Shown in pieces: positions 1 through 7,319 of a stretch of 13,240 bases of DNA; position 1 is the stretch's first letter; every line of letters begins with the position of its first letter. The position numbers and the translations under genes are program-made. The notes below the pieces were generated by a model. The model made no database searches. It was given only the letters and a program-made list of their open reading frames with translations, and was not told the DNA's origin. Location of the stretch: contig JAKEGI010000080.1 in NCBI GenBank assembly GCA_022615595.1, positions 1-13,240 of the forward strand. The letters run 5' to 3'. The stretch is from Bacteroidales bacterium (GTDB lineage Bacteria > Bacteroidota > Bacteroidia > Bacteroidales > VadinHA17).

Positions 1-1
1 A

Positions 2-166
2 CAGTACGGCAGGCAGGTGGCCGAGGAGACCACCATCCTTTACGGTGGGAGCTGCAAGGCATCAAATGCAGCCGAGTTGTTCGCAAATGCCGATGTTGAC
101 GGCGGGCTAATAGGCGGCGCTTCACTTGTGAAGGAAGAATTCTGCAACATAGTAAACGCCCTCTGA
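2..166 (+). CDS. tpiA: Triose-phosphate isomerase, C-terminal fragment (cut by window edge)
   Basis: The last 54 codons of triose-phosphate isomerase, the glycolytic and gluconeogenic enzyme that interconverts dihydroxyacetone phosphate and glyceraldehyde 3-phosphate in the cytoplasm. Visible are the late phosphate-binding motif ILYGGS followed by [11 protein letters not shown], and then [10 protein letters not shown], the final beta-strand/glycine pair that binds substrate phosphate in the TIM barrel. The GSCK variant, where many other bacteria have GSVN, is in my memory common in Bacteroidota. The catalytic Lys, His and Glu lie upstream, outside the window. The reading frame is open from base 2 to the TGA stop. 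The next gene begins 43 bp downstream on the same strand with no evident terminator or promoter between, so the two may be co-transcribed. The identification is secure; only the start is missing. Confidence 0.96.
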   Translation, partial: QYGRQVAEETTILYGGSCKASNAAELFANADVDGGLIGGASLVKEEFCNIVNAL

Positions 167-209
167 GAAAGTGATGTACCTGTAAAACAACCTGTCAGGC
201 AGAAGATTT

Positions 210-3200
210 ATGAGACAGATGAGAAAGAGCTTCATCACACTCGCAGCAGTTTTGTCACTGACGCTGGCTTCCACAGCACAGGTGACAAACCAGTTTTCTG
301 GTGATGTCTCGTTCTTCGCTCTCGAGCTGACAGCATTCATGGGAAGTTATGTTAGCCTTTCTCAAAAAGCAGAGGTTGACCTGTTCATCTCTGTCTGGGA
401 CAGCACACTCTATTCTGAACCGGTGAAGGAACGGATAGTTAATGTGGGAAGCCAGATGAGGAGCAGAAACATCAGGCAGACTCCCGGATTCATTTATTAT
501 GTCCGCACGCTGACAGCCTTCGCCCTTAAAGACAGGACACAGGAAGAGATATCAGGATGGCTTGCAGGCCTGAGTGAGGCAATCTTCAACCCGAGATTCT
601 CAAACAGTTCCATTGAGAAGTTTATTGAGGTGACCGGGCTGCTCATTAATGACAATATTATCTATTCCGCCGGAACGATGAAGTGGAAAGCAAAGGGCGG
701 AACTGTTGAGTTTGTCCGTGATACAGTCTTCAAGGTCGATATCACCGGGGCAACCATGACATGCTATCTCACTAAAGACAGTACTGAGATATACGACTTT
801 ACAGGCACATATTACCCTGACCTCTTCTCACTCTATTGCCTCAAGGGCGTTATAACGTGGGAGAAGGCAGGGTATGACCGCGAGTCTGTAAATGCCTCAG
901 TAACAGACTTTAATATTGACGTTACGAAGGGAGAATTCACCTGTGACTCCTCACTTCTGACTCACTCAACATATTTCCGTGAACCGGTAAAGGGTATGCT
1001 TACTGACAGGGCAGCACAGATCACTTCACCTGAAAAGGCAACGGTACCTCGTTTCGAGACCTATGAAAACCGTTTCATCATTGATGATATTTATAAAGGG
1101 GTTGATTACGAGGGAGGGCTTACTCTTGAAGGTGCCCTTGTGAGAGGTACCGGTACCAGCTGGTTTCCGGCAGGAGTCAGGCTCTACAGAAATGACACGC
1201 TGTACGTAAGCATTAAGTCACGTAATTTTCTTCTCTCGCAGAAGACGATAAACAGCAGTGAAGCATCTGCCACACTCTATCTTGACAAAGACTCTGTCTT
1301 CCACAGTAACCTTGGCTTCTCATATAATACTTCGACGCGCGAGGTGGGGCTCTTCCGGACACCAAGCCCGGTATCACGAAGCCCCTATTATGATTCTTAT
1401 CACAATCTGGATCTCTATTTTGAACACCTGTCATGGGATATGGATGACTCATTCATAACGATGTCAAGGACCAGGGGCTCCTCCATCGGCGCCGCCAAGT
1501 TTGAATCTGTTTCGTTTTACAATGAAGCTAACTTCTTCAGGCTTATGCGCCTTGATGACGTCCATCCTCTCTACCGCGTCAGGGACTATGCAAAGGTATA
1601 CGGCATGGATGTCTTCCCTGTCGAAGGATTTGCCAAATGGATGAGGATGCCGGTTGAACAGGCTACCTCACTGTGTATAGAACTGGCCAACAACGGCTTT
1701 CTCTTCTATGACAGAAACTATAATGAGGTCACCGTCAAGCAGAAACTGGATGACTATCTGGCCTCCTTTGCAAAAAAGAAGGACTATGACGCCATAACCA
1801 TCAACAGCGAGGCAAGTGGTGCAGAGGAGAATGCAATCTTAAACCTGCGCACCTATGATCTGAGCCTGATGGGTGTCAGGGGGGTGTCACTGAGTGACTC
1901 GCAGAGGGTGGCGATAATACCCTACAGGGGAAGAATGGTTGTCGGCAGAAACAGGGCTATCTCCTTCGACGGCGTTGTCAGGGCCGGACTGTTTACCATC
2001 TACGGGAAGGAATTTTCATTCAACTATGACACTTTTTACATAAAGCTTGCAAAGATCGATTCGATAAGGATGGCTGTGGAAACGAGTGAGCTCGATGCTT
2101 TCGGCAGACCGCTTATCAAAGAGATCGACAATCTTATTCAGCTTGGCACCGCTGAACTGTTTATCGATGACCCCAGGAACAAGTCGGGCCTTAAGAGCCT
2201 GAAGCAATATCCCATTATAAACGCAGTTACCGACTCGTACATCTTTTATGACCGCATACCAGGTCTCGAAGGGGTTTATCCCAGGGAGGACTTCTACTTT
2301 AAGGTCGATCCGTTCACATATACCAACCTTGATCACTACACCAATGAGGAGGTAGCGCTTGCCGGCGAATTTGTGGGCAGCGGCATCACCGAACCGATGA
2401 GACAGACACTTACGGTACAGCCCGACACATCTCTTGGTTTCTCAATGACTATTGTTCCGGAGGGTATACCGATCTATTCCGGGAAAGGCATCCTTTATGA
2501 TCATATGAGCATGAGCAATACAGGGCTCATCGGAAGCGGCAGGATAGATCACCTGACCGCCACCGCGGTGGCAGACACTTTCCGGTTCTATCCTGACTCA
2601 ATGATCACACGGGCAATGAGTTTTACGATGGCCGACGACACCTTGCTGCGTTTTCCTGTGCTGAGCTCGGCAGCTGTTGACATCAAGTGGCTTACCAAAC
2701 AGGATGAATGGTACGCGGTCAACAACCCTGACAAAGACTTCAGCATGTACGCCAACGGTACCACAATGGACGGTACACTTATACTCAGGCCGACAGGCCT
2801 TGGAGGCATGGGTGAAGTGAACATGGCTGATTCACGCATCACATCAGAGACCTTCAACTTCGGGAAAAACATTATCAGCGCAGACACATCAGACTACTAT
2901 CTCAAAGCAATCACCGGAAGCGGCTACGGGTTTGTCGCAACAAATGCCAACACTCATGTCAACTTTGCCGAACAGCGCTCATCGTTCAGCCTCAATACAG
3001 ACTCCTCCCTTGTTGTATTTCCTGAGATGGAATATATCTCAAAGATGACGAACTTTGAATATGACATTAATACCAAGGTACTTGACATGTGGCAGAGGGG
3101 CAGGGACTCCACAACACTGATGTCTGCCATGCAGCTCCTCAAAGTCCCTCCCGGGATGGAGGAAAAGCCCACGTTCCTCTCAACCAATAACATGAAAGAC

Positions 3201-4703
3201 ACCCTGAAGTTCCAGTCAGGAACAGCCTCATACTTCCTGAAGGATGAATATATCAGGGTACAGGATGTAAATTACATACCGGTTGCCGACGCTCTCATAC
3301 AACCGGGAGGCGGGGTTCTGTATATTGAAAAGAGAGCAAGGATCAGAGAGACTGACAGTGCCATTGTGGCTGTCAATAACCGGCACCTCATCCATTCAGC
3401 ACGGCTCAACATTGAAAGCAGCGCAAATTATTACGGTACAGGACGTTACGACTACATTGACGAGACCGGGATGCCACAGGTCATAAACTTTTCTGAGATA
3501 CGCGTTGATACCCTGGCAACCAAAGCACAGGGATATATACCTGAAGCACAAAATTTTATGCTGAGTCCTGCATTTACATTCACAGGCGACGTTTCCCTCC
3601 GTTCGGCTGATGAGCATCTGAGGTTTACAGGGGCAGCGGGCATTGTGACCAACTGCAGCAATATCAATAACAGCCCTGTAAAATTCACGGCTGCAATTGA
3701 TCCACGTAACATACTCATACCGGTTGATGAAAAGCCGAGAGACATCAATGACAACCTGTTATTCTCAGGTTCATTCATAACCCTTGATTCAGCAGGCGTC
3801 TATGGCACATTCCTCTCTGAAAGAAAGTCGTGGAGCGATAACCCGCTTGTGACGGCAAGCGGATTCCTTTTCCATGATAAAGGATCTGGCAAATACCGGA
3901 TAGCATCCCTGAAGAAGCTGTCGGACCTTAGCATGGAAGGCAACATGGTCACTTTCGACAAGAATTTCTGCGTTCTTGGAAGCGAGGGCAAGGTCAGTTT
4001 CGGTGCTGATTATAACCTGCTGAAGCTGAACAGTGCCGGTCAGGTGGTCCATAATACCGAATCTTCTGAAGTGTCAATCCAGTCAATACTTGGCTTCTCA
4101 TTCTTCTTCAGTCCTGATGCATTGAAGCTGATGGCTGACGATATCCGCATGGTACCAACCCTGCGCTCTGTCAATCTGGCCTCGGAATTCAACACTAAGG
4201 CCATGCGCGACCTTATCGGTGCTGAGGCTGCAATGAAGGTTGGTGAAGAGTTGCAGCTGTTCGGCGTGGCCCGTACTCTACCCAAAGAACTCAGCTTTCA
4301 ACTCATGCTTAATGATGTTAATCTGAAATGGAATAAGAACTCATTGTCATTCATTTCGGAAGGGAAGATAGGAGTCGGCTTCATCGGCGACCAGCCTCTG
4401 AACGTCTATGTTGACGGGTATATTGAACTGCAGAGGAAGAGGTCAGGAGACCTGCTGGATATTTATTTGAAAGCCAATAACAATACATGGTATTGGTTCT
4501 CCTATTTCAGGGGAGTCCTGATGAGTTACTCGTCGAACCCCACATACAATGACCTTCTGACAAACATGAAGGAAAAGGAGAGGAAAGACCCTGATGCCAA
4601 CGCCCGGGTTCCGTATGAATACATGATCGGTCTTCCTGACAGGCTCAACAGGTTCCTTCGCCGGATGGAAGGCGGAGGGGCAATCGATGAATTCGATCAG
4701 TAG
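210..4703 (+). CDS. Giant secreted protein of unknown function (1497 residues)
   Basis: I do not recognise this family. The start at 210 gives a good Sec signal peptide: basic MRQMRK, a hydrophobic stretch at about residues 8-20, and likely cleavage after STA (residue 23) before Gln24. A second ATG at codon 4 would work equally well. Residues about 25-150 read as mainly helical. Nearly everything after that reads as short beta-strands: alternating hydrophobic, Gly, Asp and Ser residues with recurring patterns such as FDGVVRAG, FTGDVSL and LFSGSF. An exception is a helical stretch at about residues 452-525. There is no transmembrane helix after the signal, no lipobox, no recognised catalytic motif and no evident C-terminal T9SS sorting domain; the tail ends in an acidic, charged segment. 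The pattern loosely recalls large envelope proteins built of stacked beta-strands (OstA/LptA- or AsmA/TamB-like), but that is a resemblance only. It sits 43 bp after tpiA and ends 2 bp before a converging gene. The coding call is very strong; the function is unknown. Confidence 0.93.
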   Translation: MRQMRKSFITLAAVLSLTLASTAQVTNQFSGDVSFFALELTAFMGSYVSLSQKAEVDLFISVWDSTLYSEPVKERIVNVGSQMRSRNIRQTPGFIYYVRTLTAFALKDRTQEEISGWLAGLSEAIFNPRFSNSSIEKFIEVTGLLINDNIIYSAGTMKWKAKGGTVEFVRDTVFKVDITGATMTCYLTKDSTEIYDFTGTYYPDLFSLYCLKGVITWEKAGYDRESVNASVTDFNIDVTKGEFTCDSSLLTHSTYFREPVKGMLTDRAAQITSPEKATVPRFETYENRFIIDDIYKGVDYEGGLTLEGALVRGTGTSWFPAGVRLYRNDTLYVSIKSRNFLLSQKTINSSEASATLYLDKDSVFHSNLGFSYNTSTREVGLFRTPSPVSRSPYYDSYHNLDLYFEHLSWDMDDSFITMSRTRGSSIGAAKFESVSFYNEANFFRLMRLDDVHPLYRVRDYAKVYGMDVFPVEGFAKWMRMPVEQATSLCIELANNGFLFYDRNYNEVTVKQKLDDYLASFAKKKDYDAITINSEASGAEENAILNLRTYDLSLMGVRGVSLSDSQRVAIIPYRGRMVVGRNRAISFDGVVRAGLFTIYGKEFSFNYDTFYIKLAKIDSIRMAVETSELDAFGRPLIKEIDNLIQLGTAELFIDDPRNKSGLKSLKQYPIINAVTDSYIFYDRIPGLEGVYPREDFYFKVDPFTYTNLDHYTNEEVALAGEFVGSGITEPMRQTLTVQPDTSLGFSMTIVPEGIPIYSGKGILYDHMSMSNTGLIGSGRIDHLTATAVADTFRFYPDSMITRAMSFTMADDTLLRFPVLSSAAVDIKWLTKQDEWYAVNNPDKDFSMYANGTTMDGTLILRPTGLGGMGEVNMADSRITSETFNFGKNIISADTSDYYLKAITGSGYGFVATNANTHVNFAEQRSSFSLNTDSSLVVFPEMEYISKMTNFEYDINTKVLDMWQRGRDSTTLMSAMQLLKVPPGMEEKPTFLSTNNMKDTLKFQSGTASYFLKDEYIRVQDVNYIPVADALIQPGGGVLYIEKRARIRETDSAIVAVNNRHLIHSARLNIESSANYYGTGRYDYIDETGMPQVINFSEIRVDTLATKAQGYIPEAQNFMLSPAFTFTGDVSLRSADEHLRFTGAAGIVTNCSNINNSPVKFTAAIDPRNILIPVDEKPRDINDNLLFSGSFITLDSAGVYGTFLSERKSWSDNPLVTASGFLFHDKGSGKYRIASLKKLSDLSMEGNMVTFDKNFCVLGSEGKVSFGADYNLLKLNSAGQVVHNTESSEVSIQSILGFSFFFSPDALKLMADDIRMVPTLRSVNLASEFNTKAMRDLIGAEAAMKVGEELQLFGVARTLPKELSFQLMLNDVNLKWNKNSLSFISEGKIGVGFIGDQPLNVYVDGYIELQRKRSGDLLDIYLKANNNTWYWFSYFRGVLMSYSSNPTYNDLLTNMKEKERKDPDANARVPYEYMIGLPDRLNRFLRRMEGGGAIDEFDQ

Positions 4704-4705
4704 TT

Positions 4706-5206
4706 TTAGCTGTCGCCCCTCTTCCTGAATTCTATCACCTCCATGTCGCTGATCTTCCCATCACCGACAGAAAACCGGAGAAGGGTCATCACCCTGTGCA
4801 GACCCTGGCGTCCGGCAGCCCCGGGATTGATACAGAGCATATCATGCTTCTTATCATAAATGACCTTTACGATGTGTGAGTGCCCGCATACAAAAATCTC
4901 CGGTTTGTACTCCCTGATAAGATCAAGTGACCGCGGTGAATAACGGCCGGGGTAACCACCTATATGAACTATAAGAACCCTCTTTCCTCCTGTCGTGAAA
5001 CTAAGAAACTCCTTTGTCGCACTTCTTACCCTGAAGTCATCACAGTTGCCCCACACAGCCTTCAGGGGCCGGAATGCTTCAAGCTCGGTTATGACATCTA
5101 TATTGCCGGCATCACCGGCATGCCATATCTCGTCAACATCGGCAAAATGTGTATATACGGCAGGATCAACAAATCCGTGCGTGTCAGAAAGAACTCCGAT
5201 TCTCAT
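4706..5206 (-). CDS. YfcE/MJ0936-type metallophosphoesterase
   Basis: A 166-residue cytoplasmic metal-dependent phosphoesterase of the calcineurin-like superfamily. Family members hydrolyse phosphodiesters in vitro, but their physiological substrates are mostly unknown. The metal-ligand motifs appear in order: SDTHG (D8, H10), AGDAGN (G31, D32), GNCD (N54), a VHIGG histidine (H81) and GHSH (108-111), followed by NPGA (127-130). The first motif normally lies within the first dozen residues, so I start at the ATG at 5206 (MRIGVLSDTHG). An in-frame ATG at 5242 would add 12 residues with no family counterpart and would run into the promoter region. It converges with the giant secreted protein (2-bp gap) and is divergent from rsmE. 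Length and motifs match the family well. The specific substrate cannot be read from the sequence. Confidence 0.92.
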   Translation of the reverse strand: MRIGVLSDTHGFVDPAVYTHFADVDEIWHAGDAGNIDVITELEAFRPLKAVWGNCDDFRVRSATKEFLSFTTGGKRVLIVHIGGYPGRYSPRSLDLIREYKPEIFVCGHSHIVKVIYDKKHDMLCINPGAAGRQGLHRVMTLLRFSVGDGKISDMEVIEFRKRGDS

Positions 5207-5242
5207 AATAGGATAGCCTGGTAATGTGAATGCTAAATTCAA

Positions 5243-5250
5243 TAAATTTG
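5243..5250 (+). promoter_or_regulatory. Putative -7 box for rsmE
   Basis: TAAATTTG matches the Bacteroidota -7 consensus TAnnTTTG and ends 17 bases before the rsmE ATG at 5268, which would give a leader of only about 10 nucleotides. No clear TTTG is seen at -33. It is separated by two bases from the oppositely oriented TATCTTTG box, so the two promoters would compete for RNA polymerase. Confidence 0.36.
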
Positions 5251-5252
5251 GG

Positions 5253-5260
5253 CAAAGATA
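5253..5260 (-). promoter_or_regulatory. Putative -7 box for the metallophosphoesterase gene
   Basis: On the minus strand this reads TATCTTTG, a perfect match to the Bacteroidota -7 element TAnnTTTG. It lies about 47 bases upstream of the chosen ATG at 5206. A TTTG (plus-strand CAAA at 5284-5287) lies 23 bases further upstream. It could serve as the -33 element, although the spacing is longer than the usual 19-21. This is pattern matching only. Confidence 0.42.
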
Positions 5261-5267
5261 TTAGATC

Positions 5268-5972
5268 ATGCAGTTATTTTATGCAAATGACATTTCAGGA
5301 ACCATTGCTGCCTTCAGTCTCGAAGAGTCAGGTCACTGCCTCAGAGTATTGCGGATGCGCAAGGGTGACAGCCTGGTATTCACAAACGGTAATGGAAGTT
5401 TTTTTGAAGGGATCATTACAGGAGATGATCCTTCAGCAATGACCGTAACTATAACCGGAGTGAGGGAGGACGAGGGAAAACGACACTACAGCCTGCATAT
5501 GGCCATCTCTCCCCTGAAAAATGAAGACAGGCTCGAATGGTTTATCGAGAAGGCTGTGGAGATAGGCATTGATGAAATCACACCATTGATATGCAGCCGT
5601 ACGGAAAAGAAAAGGATAAGAAAAGAGAGGCTTGCAAGCATAATACTTTCAGCTATGAAGCAATCGGTTAAAGCTTATCTCCCGGTACTGAACGAACCTG
5701 TTTTATTCAGCGAAATGATTCAGGGAGGATTCGATGGCAGGAAACTTATCGCCACATGTGACCCGGAGGTACAGCGTGTGGCCATCAGCAACGCCTTTGC
5801 CCCTGCTGAAAATATCCTTATTCTTGCAGGCCCTGAAGGTGACTTCACATTAGAGGAGGTCAGAATAGCCATGAGTGAAGGCTTTGTTCCTGTTCACCTG
5901 GGCCGAAGCAGGCTGAGAACAGAAACAGCAGGCGTTGCCGCCTGCTGCTCAGTCTATCTTGCCAATATCTGA
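5268..5972 (+). CDS. rsmE: 16S rRNA (uracil(1498)-N3)-methyltransferase RsmE
   Basis: RsmE methylates N3 of U1498 in helix 44 of 16S rRNA, acting on the assembled 30S subunit with S-adenosylmethionine as donor. It belongs to the SPOUT (trefoil-knot) superfamily. The 234 residues match the family's usual length. Residues 1-70 form the N-terminal PUA-like RNA-binding domain, including the HCLRVLRMRKGD stretch (23-34). The SPOUT domain follows: EWFIEKAVEIGIDEITPL (90-107), an arginine-rich segment (111-121), MKQSVKAYLP (130-139), the knot motif LAGPEGDFT (186-194) and LGRSRLRTETAGVAA (211-225), which builds the SAM site. The ATG at 5268 begins the family's usual MQLFYA-type N-terminus. It is divergent from the metallophosphoesterase and converges with the zinc-ribbon gene with a 6-bp gap, so it is probably transcribed alone. 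Confidence 0.96.
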   Translation: MQLFYANDISGTIAAFSLEESGHCLRVLRMRKGDSLVFTNGNGSFFEGIITGDDPSAMTVTITGVREDEGKRHYSLHMAISPLKNEDRLEWFIEKAVEIGIDEITPLICSRTEKKRIRKERLASIILSAMKQSVKAYLPVLNEPVLFSEMIQGGFDGRKLIATCDPEVQRVAISNAFAPAENILILAGPEGDFTLEEVRIAMSEGFVPVHLGRSRLRTETAGVAACCSVYLANI

Positions 5973-5978
5973 CCATTA

Positions 5979-6203
5979 TTATCCGACAATGAAGTCAAAT
6001 ACACTTGTAAGAGACTTGGCCGGTACATTGTAAAACTCCGTGAATTTGCACTTCTCACAAACCAGGGCTGTGTACCTGGCTGCCTGTATGTCAAATAATT
6101 GAGTGAGCAGATTATAGGCCACCCTTATTTCGGTGACTTTACATTTCCTGTTCCCGCACTTGGGACAGGTGTACTTCAACATTGGATACTCATTTTTCAT
6201 CAT
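5979..6203 (-). CDS. Small zinc-ribbon protein (DUF2082/zinc_ribbon_13-like)
   Basis: About 74 residues with two CxxC knuckles, TCPKCG near the N-terminus and VCEKCK about 40 residues later, followed by FTEFY. The spacing and the central QLFDIQAARYTALVC segment resemble the small putative nucleic-acid-binding zinc-ribbon family PF09855 (formerly DUF2082), recognised from memory. No experimental function is known to me. It is the last gene of a minus-strand operon after the SPFH and Arc-like genes. The start is uncertain. Tandem ATGs at 6203 and 6200 overlap the end of the Arc-like gene by 11-14 bases and sit behind a purine-rich AAAGAAG. An ATG at 6182 would begin 7 bases after that gene's stop and just before the first knuckle. 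An in-frame ATG at 6266 would add a basic leader overlapping far into the Arc-like gene and is unlikely. Confidence 0.82.
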   Translation of the reverse strand: MMKNEYPMLKYTCPKCGNRKCKVTEIRVAYNLLTQLFDIQAARYTALVCEKCKFTEFYNVPAKSLTSVFDFIVG

Positions 6204-6375
6204 TATCTTCTTTTTTACTTTCCTTCTTCGTCTGTAATCGTCCTGACCTGCGAAGTGCCTGGTCAAGTATCCACTCTATCTGGCCGTTGGTGCTGCGAAA
6301 CTCATCAGAGGCCCATTTCTCGATGGCACTCAGCTTGCCGGGATCGATCCTTATGACAAATGACTTTTTCTGCAT
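6190..6375 (-). CDS. Arc-like ribbon-helix-helix DNA-binding protein
   Basis: A 61-residue protein with an Arc/MetJ-type fold visible in the sequence: a short beta-strand KSFVIRID (residues 4-11), helix A from PGKLSAIEKWASDEF (12-26), and helix B from RSTNGQIEWILDQALRRSGR (27-46). A lysine- and glutamate-rich tail follows. Proteins of this type dimerise, and the paired strands enter the DNA major groove, so it is probably a transcriptional regulator. The RS-x-N-x-QIE core matches Arc-family proteins I remember from other genomes. It starts 2 bases after the SPFH gene's stop and overlaps the zinc-ribbon gene, so all three are almost certainly one transcript. No toxin-like partner is present, so a toxin-antitoxin role is unlikely. 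Autoregulation of the operon is plausible, given a repeated ATGATAT at the operon start. Confidence 0.9.
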   Translation of the reverse strand: MQKKSFVIRIDPGKLSAIEKWASDEFRSTNGQIEWILDQALRRSGRLQTKKESKKEDNDEK

Positions 6376-6377
6376 GA

Positions 6378-7232
6378 CTATTGATGAAGCGTTCCGGCAT
6401 TGATGACAGGATTGGCATCCTTGTCACCGCACAGCACCACCATTAAGTTGCTTACCATAGCAGCCTTCTTCTCCTCATCAAGTTCAATGATACCCTTTTC
6501 TGAAAGTTGTTCAAGAGCCATCTCAACCATTGACACAGCGCCCTCAACAATCTTGAATCGTGCAGCGACAACAGCGGTTGCCTGCTGGCGGCGAAGCATC
6601 GCACCGGCGATCTCTTCTGCATAGGCAATGTAGTTTATCCTTGCCTCAATCACATTTATACCGGCAATATTGAGCCTCTCACGGATCTCCCTCTCCAGCT
6701 CATCGTTAACCTCTTCGCCTCCGCTTCGCAGGGTCAGTTTGTCATCATGACCCTCCCAGTTGTCGTAGGGATAAAGCCCGGCAAGCTTTCGGAGTGCCGC
6801 ATCACTCTGCACAAGCACAAAATGTTCGTAGTTGTCTACATCAAAAGCTGCCTTGTAGGTATTTTCAACCTTCCAGACAAGCACCAGCCCAATCTTTATA
6901 GGGTTACCGTTCTTGTCATTGACCTTGATGGGTTCACTGTCAAAGTTCCTTGCACGAAGTGAGATCTTCTTCCTTACATAGAACGGTAATGCCCACCAGA
7001 AACCGTTAGTCTTAACGGTGCCCCTGTATGCCCCGAACAGAACCATTACCATCGATTCATTGGGATTGACAACCATTAATCCGGGAAGGATAAGGGAGGT
7101 CACAACGATCAAAATTGCACCAAGCCAAAATACCTCATGTATAAATGAGAATACCATGCCTGTAGCCACCAGGATGCCAAGCAGCAGGAAGAGATATCCT
7201 GATGCTGCCTTGAATTTTCTTTCTTCTTTCAT
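6378..7232 (-). CDS. SPFH/band-7 domain membrane protein
   Basis: A 284-residue stomatin/prohibitin-type protein. Two hydrophobic segments at about residues 12-31 and 34-55 form a membrane anchor. The SPFH domain follows from about residue 55 ([17 protein letters not shown]), with the typical GFWWALPFY (77-85) and the later [12 protein letters not shown] strand (113-124). The region from about 176 to 245 is helical: charged [19 protein letters not shown] sequence and the QQATA...[10 protein letters not shown] stretch (216-237), expected to be coiled and to drive oligomerisation. The C-terminus is [17 protein letters not shown] proteins make large membrane-associated rings or cages and act as scaffolds or protease regulators. 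No NfeD partner or FtsH-type protease is next door here. It is the first gene of a three-gene operon and is divergent from a methyltransferase gene. Its specific role is unknown. Confidence 0.93.
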   Translation of the reverse strand: MKEERKFKAASGYLFLLLGILVATGMVFSFIHEVFWLGAILIVVTSLILPGLMVVNPNESMVMVLFGAYRGTVKTNGFWWALPFYVRKKISLRARNFDSEPIKVNDKNGNPIKIGLVLVWKVENTYKAAFDVDNYEHFVLVQSDAALRKLAGLYPYDNWEGHDDKLTLRSGGEEVNDELEREIRERLNIAGINVIEARINYIAYAEEIAGAMLRRQQATAVVAARFKIVEGAVSMVEMALEQLSEKGIIELDEEKKAAMVSNLMVVLCGDKDANPVINAGTLHQ

Positions 7233-7237
7233 GACAT

Positions 7238-7257
7238 ATGATATTATTATGATATCA
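7238..7257. promoter_or_regulatory. Candidate operator: ATGATAT repeats with dyad TGATAT-N7-ATATCA
   Basis: ATGATAT occurs at 7238-7244 and again at 7249-7255, exactly 11 bp apart. The same bases also form the inverted repeat TGATAT-N7-ATATCA (7239-7257). The element lies between the SPFH start codon (7232) and the putative -7 box (7258-7265), where transcription should begin. Half-sites one helical turn apart suit ribbon-helix-helix proteins, and one such protein is encoded in this operon. The local sequence is very AT-rich, so chance is a real alternative. Confidence 0.3.
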
Positions 7258-7265
7258 CAAAGATA
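7258..7265 (-). promoter_or_regulatory. Putative -7 box for the SPFH/Arc/zinc-ribbon operon
   Basis: The minus strand reads TATCTTTG, a full match to TAnnTTTG. About 20 bases further upstream the minus strand has CTTGAC (plus-strand 7284-7289), a near match to the -33 TTTG element at normal spacing. The predicted start of transcription falls near 7250-7254, about 20 bases before the SPFH ATG. Confidence 0.45.
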
Positions 7266-7307
7266 CTATTTTAATTAAGACAAGTCAAGGAAAATCGAAA
7301 AATAATT

Positions 7308-7315
7308 TACATTTG
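7308..7315 (+). promoter_or_regulatory. Possible -7 box for the methyltransferase gene
   Basis: TACATTTG matches TAnnTTTG but ends only 4 bases before the ATG at 7320, so the transcript would be essentially leaderless. No TTTG is visible at -33. It is either a leaderless-type promoter or a chance match. Confidence 0.22.
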
Positions 7316-7319
7316 GGAC

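Noticed and set aside
5204..5242. N-terminal extension of the metallophosphoesterase from the ATG at 5242
   Set aside because: The family begins just before the SDTHG motif, and the extra 12 codons run into the intergenic promoter region.
6190..6375. Arc-like protein as the antitoxin of a toxin-antitoxin pair
   Set aside because: Its neighbours are an SPFH membrane protein and a zinc ribbon, neither of which resembles a RelE, HicA, Fic or other toxin.
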